This document shows positions 54,793-62,172 of a DNA stretch of 64,000 nt, in pieces (position 1 is the stretch's first letter; the number at the start of each line of letters is the position of its first letter). Source of the DNA: Bradyrhizobium sp. LMTR 3 (GTDB lineage Bacteria; Pseudomonadota; Alphaproteobacteria; Rhizobiales; Xanthobacteraceae); the NCBI RefSeq assembly GCF_001693485.1, contig NZ_MAXC01000003.1, positions 62,001 to 126,000 of the forward strand, read 5' to 3'. The notes beneath the pieces were generated by a model that had not been told where the DNA came from, ran no database searches, and saw nothing but the letters and a program-made list of their open reading frames with translations. Both the position numbers and the translations under genes were made by a program.

Positions 54793-55662
54793 CTACGCCT
54801 CGAGATGACGGCCGGGAAACATCTGCCGGACCAGACCGCTGACGGGGCCGAACAACAGCGATGCGACATACAGCACCGCCGCGATCAGGATGACCGCGGG
54901 GCCTGAGGGAATTTTGGTCTGGAACGACAGCACCAGTCCGGCATAGCCCGAGACAATCGCGCTCGCCACCGCGATGCAGATCATGCCGGTGATGTCGCGC
55001 GACCAGAACCGGGCGATGCCGGCGGGCAGGATCATCAGGCCGACGCCGAGAAGCGTGCCGAGCGCATGAAAGCCGTTGACCAGGTTGATGACGACCAGCG
55101 CCAGGAACGCCAGATGTGCGGGCGCGCCGGCGCGAGAGACGGTGCGCAGGAACACCGGATCGACGCATTCGATCACGAGGGGACGGTAGATCACCGCCAT
55201 CACCACGAGTGTAATCGTGGCGTTGAAGGCGATCACCAGCAGCGTCTGGTCGTCCATCGCGAGGATGTTGCCGAACAGCACGTGCAGCAAGTCGATATTG
55301 GTGCCCTTGATGGAAACGATGGTAACGCCGAGCGCCAGCGACACCAGGTAGAAGGTCGCGAGCGAAGCGTCTTCCTTCAGCTCGGTGTTGCGCGCGACGA
55401 GGCCGGCGAGCAGCGCGACGGTAAAGCCCGCGATCAATCCGCCTGTCGTCATCGCGAATAGATTCAACCCCGAGACCAGAAAACCGATCGCAGCGCCCGG
55501 CAGGATCGCATGCGCCATGGCGTCACCGACCAGGCTCATCCGCCGCAGCATCAGGAACACGCCGATCGGCGCGGCGCCCAGCGCAAGCGCGATCACGGCG
55601 GCGAGCGCGCGGCGCATGAACTCGAATTCGATGAAGGGCGCGAACAGTGCGTCGTACAGCAT
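54793..55662 (-). CDS. znuB: Metal ABC transporter permease, ZnuB-like
   Basis: A 289-residue inner-membrane protein with about eight hydrophobic segments and the family blocks RRMSLVGDAMAHAILPGAAIGFL and GTLLGVGLMILPAGIARFWSRD. It forms the channel of the zinc/manganese (ABC-3) importer. ATG 55662 shares its A with the last base of the znuC TGA (TGATG), so translation is coupled. The frame upstream of this ATG overlaps znuC and is not coding. Confidence 0.93.
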   Translation of the reverse strand: MLYDALFAPFIEFEFMRRALAAVIALALGAAPIGVFLMLRRMSLVGDAMAHAILPGAAIGFLVSGLNLFAMTTGGLIAGFTVALLAGLVARNTELKEDASLATFYLVSLALGVTIVSIKGTNIDLLHVLFGNILAMDDQTLLVIAFNATITLVVMAVIYRPLVIECVDPVFLRTVSRAGAPAHLAFLALVVINLVNGFHALGTLLGVGLMILPAGIARFWSRDITGMICIAVASAIVSGYAGLVLSFQTKIPSGPAVILIAAVLYVASLLFGPVSGLVRQMFPGRHLEA

Positions 55663-56417
55663 CAGGCCGCCCGTGATGGCATGTCGGCGGCGCAAGCTGC
55701 GGCGCTGTCGTCGAAGGCTTCGCACATCTTCATCGCCACGAGCAGATTTTCCGGTGTCAGCACTTCGGCGGTCGGCCCCCACGCAACCGGCCCGCGCGCC
55801 AGCAGCAGGGTTTCGGGGAAGTGGCTTCGCACCATCTCCAGATCGTGCAGCGCCGCCAGCACGGTACGCCCCTCGCCATGCCAGCGCCTGACCAGCGCGA
55901 TCAGGTCCGCCGAGGTTTTGGCGTCGATGGCGTTGAACGGCTCATCCAAAACGATGAGGCGCGAATCCTGCAGCAGCACCCGCGCAAACAGCATGCGCTG
56001 CATCTGCCCGCCGGACAGCGTGCCGATCGCGCGGTTTTCGAAACCGTTGAGCCCGACCGCGGCGAGCGCCGCCAGGATCTTCTCGCGCGCGGCCTTGCCG
56101 ATGCCGCCGAACGGACCCGTCGAACGCCACAGGCCGCTGCCGACGAAATCGAACACCGAGATCGGGAAGCTGCGGTCGATGTCGACGCTCTGCGGCAGAT
56201 AGGCGATGTCCCTGCTATCGAGACCGCCGAGACCGATTGCGCCGGACAGCGGCTTGAGGATGCCGGCCACCCCCCGAAACAGCGTCGACTTGCCGGCGCC
56301 GTTCGGCCCGATCACCGCCATCAGCGCGCCCGGCGCGACCTCGCCGTTGAGGTGATGCACCGCCGGATGCCGGTCGTAGCCGAGCGTGACGTTTCGGAAT
56401 TTGATCTGCGCGGCCAT
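55662..56417 (-). CDS. znuC: Metal ABC transporter ATPase, ZnuC-like
   Basis: A 251-residue ATPase: Walker A GPNGAGKST (residues 37-45), Q-loop LPQSVDID, signature LSGGQMQRM, Walker B RLIVLDEPFNAID, switch His in ALHDLEM. ATG 56417 (MAAQIKFRN) lies two bases after the stop of the His-rich peptide gene, which confirms the start; the frame extends to 56450 inside that gene. It powers the ZnuB permease. Confidence 0.94.
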   Translation of the reverse strand: MAAQIKFRNVTLGYDRHPAVHHLNGEVAPGALMAVIGPNGAGKSTLFRGVAGILKPLSGAIGLGGLDSRDIAYLPQSVDIDRSFPISVFDFVGSGLWRSTGPFGGIGKAAREKILAALAAVGLNGFENRAIGTLSGGQMQRMLFARVLLQDSRLIVLDEPFNAIDAKTSADLIALVRRWHGEGRTVLAALHDLEMVRSHFPETLLLARGPVAWGPTAEVLTPENLLVAMKMCEAFDDSAAACAADMPSRAA

Positions 56418-56419
56418 GC

Positions 56420-56605
56420 TCACCTCATCGCGACTAGGACAACGGCCCACAGAGCGACGCTGACGGCGAGCGCTGCGGCAAGGCGGGCTGACACGGTCAT
56501 CCGCAGAATCGACCAGGGCGCGGCCTGCGCCGGATGCGGCGTCGCCGGGCCGTGGCTGTGGGCGTGAGCGTGATGCGCGTGGTCGTGGGAGTGAGCGTGA
56601 GGCAT
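56420..56605 (-). CDS. Small His-rich membrane peptide heading the zinc operon
   Basis: A 61-residue product. Ten of the first 24 residues are His (alternating HAHSHDHAHHAHAHSH), followed by a Pro/Ala linker and one hydrophobic helix (about residues 36-60) with a final Arg. The stop is two bases before the znuC ATG, so it is co-translated with the importer. The His array should bind zinc at the membrane surface; the ZnuA here lacks a His-rich loop, which this peptide could replace (inference). No ribosome site is visible: the Zur-type palindrome ends seven bases before the ATG. I know no named family. Confidence 0.8.
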   Translation of the reverse strand: MPHAHSHDHAHHAHAHSHGPATPHPAQAAPWSILRMTVSARLAAALAVSVALWAVVLVAMR

Positions 56606-56611
56606 GGGTCG

Positions 56612-56629
56612 ACGTTATAATATAACATT
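56612..56629 (-). promoter_or_regulatory. Zur-type zinc-uptake operator
   Basis: GTTATA-A-TATAAC (56614-56626) is a perfect 13-base palindrome, extended on one side by ATT. It matches the alphaproteobacterial Zur-box core GTTATAnTATAAC and stands directly before the His-rich peptide and znuCBA. It probably contains the promoter -10. The bases from 56640 to 56808 hold no gene. Confidence 0.85.
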
Positions 56630-56808
56630 ACGGGAGTCCACGAGGGGCGTGGCCTATAAATTGTATCTAGACGGCCTTGGCCCGTCGTGCCCCCGCACAG
56701 GCGAAAGCGGGTGTATGAGGCAGCATTCTCGTGACACATTGCGCCCGGGCCAGCCGTTCGCGGTCGCGTTAAAATCGAATGGCCTTGTGGCCCTCCTCGC
56801 AAGCCCCC

Positions 56809-57312
56809 TCACGGCTTCCCAATCACCATCGCGATCGCGGCCGCCAGAAACGGAAACGGCACTGACACCGCGGCGCGAAACCAGACGAAGCGGGCCGGCA
56901 TGAAGGGAATTTCCCAGAGGATCATGCGCTGAAAGGCGAACAGCGCCCAGGCGACGACATAGGCGATCACCTGCGGCGGGCCGCCGCCGACTTTCAGCGC
57001 CACCGCGCCGATCGAAAAACCGACCACCGGGCCTCCGGGCGTCGCCGCGCCCGCGATCACCGCGGTCAGCACGCCGAGCCAGCCGCTGTCCGGTCCGAGC
57101 CAGCCGGTGATGACTTCCGGCGGGATGACCGCGGCGATGTAGCCCGAGCCGATCACGCCGAGCGCAATGCGCGGCACGATGTTGATGAAGTCCATCGAGC
57201 CTTCGCGCACCGACGACACCAGCACGACGCGGCCGCGCCGCCAGGCCATGAAGCCGAGAATGGCGACCGACCCCCACAGCGTGATGTCGATGATCAGCGC
57301 CGACGCCGTCAC
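56809..57312 (-). CDS. Half-permease, UPF0718/ArsP_1 type, second part
   Basis: A 167-residue membrane protein with four or five hydrophobic segments. The core ALGVIGSGYIAAVIPPEVITGWLGPDSGWLGVLTAVIAGAATPGGPVVGF contains the paired Pro/Gly-rich motif of the UPF0718/ArsP-like permease family. It covers only one half of the usual 300-350-residue protein. The other half is encoded by the preceding gene, which it overlaps in a 4-base GTGA. The start is that GTG (57312); upstream sequence in frame is within the neighbour. Substrate unknown. Confidence 0.82.
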   Translation of the reverse strand: MTASALIIDITLWGSVAILGFMAWRRGRVVLVSSVREGSMDFINIVPRIALGVIGSGYIAAVIPPEVITGWLGPDSGWLGVLTAVIAGAATPGGPVVGFSIGAVALKVGGGPPQVIAYVVAWALFAFQRMILWEIPFMPARFVWFRAAVSVPFPFLAAAIAMVIGKP

Positions 57313-57902
57313 GACGGCTCGCCCTTCGGATACATCCGCACGAAGACGAAGCGGCCGAGCCAGCCTGCCAGCACCGGGATCGGCAGCGAGATCACGATGC
57401 GCCACAGCGTGAAATCGGTGCCGAGAATAGGCAGCTCCCAGGCGACCGCGCGGCCGTAGCCGATCAGCGTCCAGCTCACGACCATCGCGATGGTGGCGCC
57501 GAAATCGGCGCCGACCGTGAGCAATGCCGCTGCCACCGGATAGGCGGTGAACGGGCCGCCCGGCAGGATCGCGCCGAATGCCGTTCCGATCAAAAGTCCT
57601 TTCAGGCCCGATTCCGGCCCGAGCGATCGCGAGACTTTGTCGTGCGGCAGAATTTCCGCGATGAATCCGCCGAGCAGGCAGCCGGCCAGCACGCGCGGAA
57701 TGATTTCGCCGAACAGCCAGAGGTCATGGGTGAGAATATTGAGCACGCCGTCGATGCCGTCGCGCCGCCACACCAGCGCAACGCAAATCGCGACGAGCGC
57801 ACCGATCACGATCATCGACCAGCCGACCGGCTTGCGGGCACGCCGGGGTTTTGGCTCGCCGTCGTCGGCTGGCGCCGGGTCTGTTAGCGGAGGTTCTGAC
57901 AA
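57309..57902 (-). CDS. Half-permease, UPF0718/ArsP_1 type, first part
   Basis: A 197-residue membrane protein: acidic/basic soluble start (about residues 1-26), then four or five hydrophobic segments with FIAEILPHDKVSRSLGPESGLKGLLIGTAFGAILPGGPFTAYPVAAALL. The LGPESGLKGLLIG...LPGGPF block parallels LGPDSGWLGVLTA...TPGGPV in the partner, so the two proteins are homologous halves that probably form one transporter. The overlap with the partner suggests equal synthesis. Some family members export organoarsenicals, but that is not implied here. Confidence 0.82.
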   Translation of the reverse strand: MSEPPLTDPAPADDGEPKPRRARKPVGWSMIVIGALVAICVALVWRRDGIDGVLNILTHDLWLFGEIIPRVLAGCLLGGFIAEILPHDKVSRSLGPESGLKGLLIGTAFGAILPGGPFTAYPVAAALLTVGADFGATIAMVVSWTLIGYGRAVAWELPILGTDFTLWRIVISLPIPVLAGWLGRFVFVRMYPKGEPS

Positions 57903-58048
57903 GGCTGTGGAGTTTGGCGGGTGAAGCTAGTCCATCCTGCTTAGTCCCGCGCGTGTGGCGAAGCAAACGGAAGCTCGCGCGATACCCATGCGCTTCTCAG
58001 GGACGCCCATGCGAGGACATCACGCGGCCCGTTCGTACGGCGGTTGGT

Positions 58049-58423
58049 TCAGGTGAACTGCCGCACCAGTGCGAGACCGCCGAACAGCCCGGCAATCGAA
58101 AGCATGACGGAGCCAATCACGTAAAGCGCCGCGAGCCCAAGCTCGCCGCGCTCGTAGAGCAGCGCCGCATCGAGCGAATAGGCCGAGAACGTGGTGTAGC
58201 CGCCGAGGACGCCGGTCATCAAAAACAGCCGCCAGGGCTGCGACGCCTCGCCCTTGAAGGCGAGATAACCCGCGATCAGCCCCATCACGGTCGAGCCTGA
58301 TATGTTGATGATGAAGGTGCCCCAAGGAAACCCGGTGCCGAGGCAGCGGGCGCAGGTGAGATTGATGAGATGGCGCAGCGTCGCGCCAAGGCCGCCACCG
58401 AGAAAGACCAGCAGATAGCTCAT
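58049..58423 (-). CDS. crcB: Fluoride channel CrcB/Fluc
   Basis: A 124-residue four-helix inner-membrane protein that works as a dual-topology dimer exporting fluoride. The signature blocks are GGGLGATLRHL near the N-terminus, GTFIINISGSTVMGL (channel Asn) and GVLGGYTTFSAYSLDA (Thr/Ser/Phe pore track). Only one copy is present, as expected for the homodimer form. No fluoride riboswitch is evident before it. The gap to the permease pair (146 bases) holds nothing I recognise. Confidence 0.95.
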   Translation of the reverse strand: MSYLLVFLGGGLGATLRHLINLTCARCLGTGFPWGTFIINISGSTVMGLIAGYLAFKGEASQPWRLFLMTGVLGGYTTFSAYSLDAALLYERGELGLAALYVIGSVMLSIAGLFGGLALVRQFT

Positions 58424-58549
58424 CGCAGCAATTTTCCTACGTCAGCGAAGTCGCTCCGGCACGCCGCTTGCGCCGCAAGCAAACGATGGCGGCAAGGATT
58501 GGAGCGGCCAAATGAAAGGCGGCAGTGGGGATGCTGCCGCCTCTCGGAT

Positions 58550-58653
58550 GTCATTCCGGGGCGATGCCAAGCATCGAACCCGGAATCTCGAGATTCCCCG
58601 GTTGCGCAATTGCGCACCTGAGGTCTGGTCCTTCGGACCATCCCGGAATGACC
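58550..58653. repeat. Mosaic palindromic repeat, family A copy 4
   Basis: A 104-base element, GTCATTCCGGGGCGATGCCAAGCATCG ... TGGTCCTTCGGACCATCCCGGAATGAC, containing CCCGGAATCTCGAGATTCCCCGG and TGCGCAATTGCGCA. It ends five bases before the sodB stop. Confidence 0.87.
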
Positions 58654-58657
58654 GTGT

Positions 58658-59260
58658 TTACGCTCCGGCCTTGCCGAACAGCTCGTCGACGTAATCCCAG
58701 TTGATCAGGTTATCGCAGAACGCCTTGAGATAGTCGGGACGGCGGTTGCGATAGTCGATGTAGTAGGAGTGCTCCCAGACGTCGCAGCCGAGAATCGGCG
58801 TCGCGCCGTAGACCAGCGGGCTCTCGCCATTCGCGGTCTTGGAGATTTCGAGCTTGCCGTTCTTCACGGACAGCCAGCACCAGCCGGAGCCGAACTGGCC
58901 AACGCCGGCGGCGGCGAAATCGGCCTTGAACTTCTCGAGCCCGCCGAGGTCTTCGGTGATCTTCTTTTCCAGGCGGCCGGGCAGCTTGCTGCCGCCGCCA
59001 TTCGGCTTCATCCAGTTCCAGAAATGCAGATGGTTGTAATGCTGGCCGGCATTGTTGAACACGGCCGGATTCTTGCCGAACGAACCCTTGACGATCTCCT
59101 CCAGGGACTTGCCTTCGAATTCAGTCCCCTTGATCGCGTTGTTTCCGTTGGTCACGTAAGCCTGGTGATGCTTGTCGTGGTGGTACTCCAGCGTTTCCTT
59201 GGACATGTGGGGCGCAAGGGCGTCGTGGGAATAGGGGAGATTGGGCAGCGTGAAGGTCAT
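58658..59260 (-). CDS. sodB: Superoxide dismutase, iron type
   Basis: A 200-residue Fe/Mn-family dismutase. Metal ligands are H27 (EYHHDKHHQAYV), H77 (QHYNHLHFW), D160 and H164 (DVWEHSYYIDY). Q73, four residues before the second His, is the N-terminal Gln position typical of iron enzymes. There is no signal peptide, so it is cytoplasmic. The gene is single, divergent from the acetyltransferase gene, and its stop abuts a palindromic repeat that may act as its 3' hairpin. Confidence 0.96.
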   Translation of the reverse strand: MTFTLPNLPYSHDALAPHMSKETLEYHHDKHHQAYVTNGNNAIKGTEFEGKSLEEIVKGSFGKNPAVFNNAGQHYNHLHFWNWMKPNGGGSKLPGRLEKKITEDLGGLEKFKADFAAAGVGQFGSGWCWLSVKNGKLEISKTANGESPLVYGATPILGCDVWEHSYYIDYRNRRPDYLKAFCDNLINWDYVDELFGKAGA

Positions 59261-59436
59261 GGGGTGATGTCCAAACTGATGGGAGACGTGGTCTAACGGG
59301 AACCCTTATAGAAGGTTCCATTGCGCATAAACACCGCAATTTGGCAAGAACGGGAAGACTTCCGGTAACGCCGCGTCCCGCGTCCAGCGTATGACGGGCA
59401 TGGCAGCCGCAAGCATTGGCGCAGTCAGGTGATGAA

Positions 59437-59976
59437 ATGAGCATCGAGATCGACGTCCTGAACGGGGACTCCTCATGGCCGCGCGCCGAACCGCTGATGC
59501 AGGCGGTGTGGCCGCGCCATGTCGTCGAAAAACTGTCCTGGGGTCACGTCAAATGGGCCCATGCCGATCTGCGCGTGCTGATTGAGGCACCCGAGGACGC
59601 GGAGAGGCCGGGCCTGGCCTGCCATGTCGGCATCTATTTCCGCACCGCGACCTGGGACGGTCGCAAGGTCCAGATCGGCGGCATCGGCGGCGTCTCGACG
59701 CGGGACGATTGCCGGGGACGCGGCTATGCCACGCTGGCGCTCAACGCCGCGATCAGGACCCTGCGCGATCACGAAGCGGTGCGGTTTGCGATGTTGTTCT
59801 GCGAGCCACACAATGAAGCGTTCTATCAGGCGCGCGGCTGGCATGCGTTCACCGGCGAGGTCTATGCCGAGCAGCCGGAGGGAAGGATTCGCTTTGAGGC
59901 GATGGCGCCATACGTGTTCGATTTCACCCGCAAGCCGCGCGATGGAATAATCGACCTATGCGGCCTGCCGTGGTGA
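59437..59976 (+). CDS. GNAT-family N-acetyltransferase
   Basis: A 179-residue acetyltransferase. The acetyl-CoA loop is visible as GGIGGVSTRDDCRGRGYATLALNAAIRTLRDH (about residues 80-111, Q/RxxGxG/A form), followed by the MLFCEPHNEAFYQARGW strand-helix. The family resembles putative aminoglycoside/NodA-like acyltransferases, but the target cannot be named. ATG 59437 is chosen; a TTG seven codons upstream is also in frame. CAGGTGATGAA gives a weak ribosome site. Confidence 0.86.
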   Translation: MSIEIDVLNGDSSWPRAEPLMQAVWPRHVVEKLSWGHVKWAHADLRVLIEAPEDAERPGLACHVGIYFRTATWDGRKVQIGGIGGVSTRDDCRGRGYATLALNAAIRTLRDHEAVRFAMLFCEPHNEAFYQARGWHAFTGEVYAEQPEGRIRFEAMAPYVFDFTRKPRDGIIDLCGLPW

Positions 59977-60063
59977 CCCCTGCGCGGGGTGCGGGTGGCT
60001 TGCACGCGGCCAGCCGGATAACATGTCATCCATAATCTATTCGATTTGGATCGCCGGTAACGC

Positions 60064-61449
60064 ATGACCCTTGACGCCCCGCTCGACATGCGTCCCACCG
60101 CCGCCGTTCCGCTCGCGCCGGTCAACGGCCTGCTCACTTCGCCGATCCTGCTGACGCTGCTGACACTTGCGCTTCCCAATGCGATCGCCATGGTCGGCAC
60201 TACGCTGGTTGCGGTCGCCGAGACCTCCTATATCGGCCGGCTCGGCACTGAGCCGCTCGCCGGGATCGCGCTGGTGTTTCCCTTCGTCATGCTGACGCAG
60301 ATGATGTCGGCGGGCGCGATGGGCGGCGGCGTTTCCTCCGCCATCAGCCGCGCGCTCGGCGCCGGCGACCGCGACCGCGCGGCGACATTGGCCCTGCATG
60401 CGGCGATGATCGGCGCCTCTGCCGGGCTGTTCTTCACGGTAACGATGCTGGCATTCGGGCGCGACTTCTATGGCCTGCTCGGCGGGCGCGGCGGCGTGCT
60501 CGAACAGGCCATGCAATATTCGAACGTGCTGTTCTCCGGCGCGATCGCGATTTGGCTGGTCAACACGCTGGCCTCCGTGGTGCGCGGCACCGGCGACATG
60601 CGGATTCCATCGATAGCGCTGACCGGCATCGCGCTGGTGCAGATCGTCGTTGGCGGCGCGCTGGGCCTTGGGCTGTTCGGACTGCCCGGGCTCGGCATGC
60701 GTGGCGTTGCCGCAGGCCAACTCGCCGCCTTTACGCTGGGGGCTATCTTTCTCGTCTGGCACCTCGTCAGCGGCCGCAGCCGGCTGACGCTGAACTTCAA
60801 CGGCTTCAAATTCCAGCGCGACATGTTCTTCGACATTCTCAGGGTCGGCGCGGTGTCCTGCCTTTCGCCGCTGCAAACCGTGCTGACGGTGTTGATCTTC
60901 ACCAAAATCCTGGCCGGCTATGGCACCGAGACGCTGGCCGGCTATGGCATGGGCTCGCGGTTGGAATTCCTGTTGACGCCGATCGCCTTTGCATTCGGCG
61001 TCGCCTCGGTGCCGATGGTCGGCATGGCCATTGGCGCGGGCCTCGTGACACGCGCGCGGCAGGCGGGGTGGACCGCAGGCGCTGCGGCCGGCATCACCGT
61101 CGGCGCCATCGGACTCATCGTTGCAGTCATGCCGGCACTCTGGGTTTCGATGTTCACCAACGATCCCGGCGTCACCGCCGCGGCTTCTTCCTATCTCGTC
61201 TGGACAGGACCGGCGTTCGCCTTTTTAGGGATGGGCATCTGCCTCTATTTCTCTTCGCAGGGTGCTGCGAAGGTCGGCGGTCCCGTGATGGCCGGCACCG
61301 CAAGGTTGCTGATGGTCGGCGGCGGCGGCTGGTGGCTGGCCTCAGTGGGGGCGCCGGCATGGACCTTGTTCGCACTGGCGGGCACGGCGATGGTCGTTTA
61401 CGGCCTCGGCACGGCGCTGTCGATCCGTCTGACCCGCTGGGGCAAATGA
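60064..61449 (+). CDS. MATE-family multidrug/toxin exporter
   Basis: A 461-residue inner-membrane antiporter with about twelve hydrophobic segments in two homologous halves. Family features include the N-terminal ANAIAMVGTTLVAVAETSYIGRLGTEPLAGIALVFPF block (written LALPNAI here) and, in the second half, GSRLEFLLTPIAFAFGVASVPMVG. These transporters expel cations or drugs using sodium or protons. Substrate not evident. The gene stands alone, about 90 bases after the acetyltransferase gene and possibly cotranscribed. Confidence 0.92.
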   Translation: MTLDAPLDMRPTAAVPLAPVNGLLTSPILLTLLTLALPNAIAMVGTTLVAVAETSYIGRLGTEPLAGIALVFPFVMLTQMMSAGAMGGGVSSAISRALGAGDRDRAATLALHAAMIGASAGLFFTVTMLAFGRDFYGLLGGRGGVLEQAMQYSNVLFSGAIAIWLVNTLASVVRGTGDMRIPSIALTGIALVQIVVGGALGLGLFGLPGLGMRGVAAGQLAAFTLGAIFLVWHLVSGRSRLTLNFNGFKFQRDMFFDILRVGAVSCLSPLQTVLTVLIFTKILAGYGTETLAGYGMGSRLEFLLTPIAFAFGVASVPMVGMAIGAGLVTRARQAGWTAGAAAGITVGAIGLIVAVMPALWVSMFTNDPGVTAAASSYLVWTGPAFAFLGMGICLYFSSQGAAKVGGPVMAGTARLLMVGGGGWWLASVGAPAWTLFALAGTAMVVYGLGTALSIRLTRWGK

Positions 61450-61531
61450 TAACGGCAAGTTGCGCTCAATCCGACGTTGCACAAATCTGATTTGTTGCTA
61501 TGCAGGCCTGCTTTTTCGTAAGGAATGATTC

Positions 61532-61972
61532 ATGGTTTGCAGAACGGCTTTCATCATCGCGATCTCGGCGGCATTGCTGGCCGCGCCATCCGCCTTCGCG
61601 CAAGGCGCCGAGCCGACCGGCGTCTGGCTGACCCAGGCGGGCGATGCCAGGGTCAAAATCAGCAAATGCGGCGGTGGAATCTGCGGCGTGATCGTCGCTC
61701 TGAAGGAGCCGGTCGATCAGGCCACGGGCAAGCCTCAGGTCGATGACAAAAATCCGAACCCAGCCTTGAAGCGGCGGCCGATGATCGGCCTTCCCCTGTT
61801 CAGTGGCATGAGCCCCAGCGGCCCCAACAAATGGTCGGGCCAGATCTACAATGCCGATGACGGCGGCACCTACGCCAGCAGCGTCTCGGTAACAGGCGCA
61901 GACACGCTAAAGGTCGAAGGCTGCGTCGGCGCGCTCTGCGGCGGCGAGAACTGGACGCGCGTGGGGCGGTAA
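61532..61972 (+). CDS. DUF2147-family secreted protein
   Basis: A 146-residue exported protein: signal peptide ending PSAFAQ near residue 24, then the DUF2147 body with GVWLTQAGDARVKISKCGGGICGVIVAL, GLPLFSGMSPSGPNKWSGQIYNADDGGTYASSV and a C-terminal CVGALCGGENWTRV. The two Cys pairs (KCGGGIC, GCVGALC) probably form disulfides in the periplasm. The family has a lipocalin-like beta fold and unknown function; it is common in rhizobia. AAGGAATG precedes ATG 61532. Confidence 0.9.
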   Translation: MVCRTAFIIAISAALLAAPSAFAQGAEPTGVWLTQAGDARVKISKCGGGICGVIVALKEPVDQATGKPQVDDKNPNPALKRRPMIGLPLFSGMSPSGPNKWSGQIYNADDGGTYASSVSVTGADTLKVEGCVGALCGGENWTRVGR

Positions 61973-62004
61973 GCCGGATTCATCGACCCACTGCCGATGC
62001 GGTG

Positions 62005-62137
62005 CGAGCCCCCACCCTAGCCCTCCCCCGCAAGTGCGGGAGAGGGAATGCACCCTCTCTGCGTCGAACACTCTCTCCAAGCAACTGCCAGGACCCCCTC
62101 TCCCGCTTGCGGGGGAGGGTTGGGGTGGGGGTGCTTC
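62005..62137. repeat. Family C-type CCCGCAAGCGGGAGAGGG repeat, copy 3
   Basis: GAGCCCCCACCCTAGCCCTCCCCCGCAAGTGCGGGAGAGGG followed, after about 50 bases, by CCTCTCCCGCTTGCGGGGGAGGGTTGGGGTGGGGG: two inverted hairpin units without the CTARAGCATGATG ends of the copies at 49712 and 51581. It separates convergent genes. Confidence 0.8.
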
Positions 62138-62172
62138 CGCATATTCGATCGCAGATGGCGCGCGCGATTCCT

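Noticed and set aside
58001..58048. Fluoride riboswitch near crcB
   Set aside because: The gene is on the minus strand, so its leader would be above 58423. That region has only the family A repeat and no fluoride-aptamer-like sequence that I can recognise.
60037..60876. Antisense frames over the MATE gene and similar long antisense frames elsewhere (2729-3634, 23440-24264, 29298-29942)
   Set aside because: Each mirrors a well-identified gene and is rich in Arg, His, Gln and Asp in the pattern expected from reversed high-GC codons.
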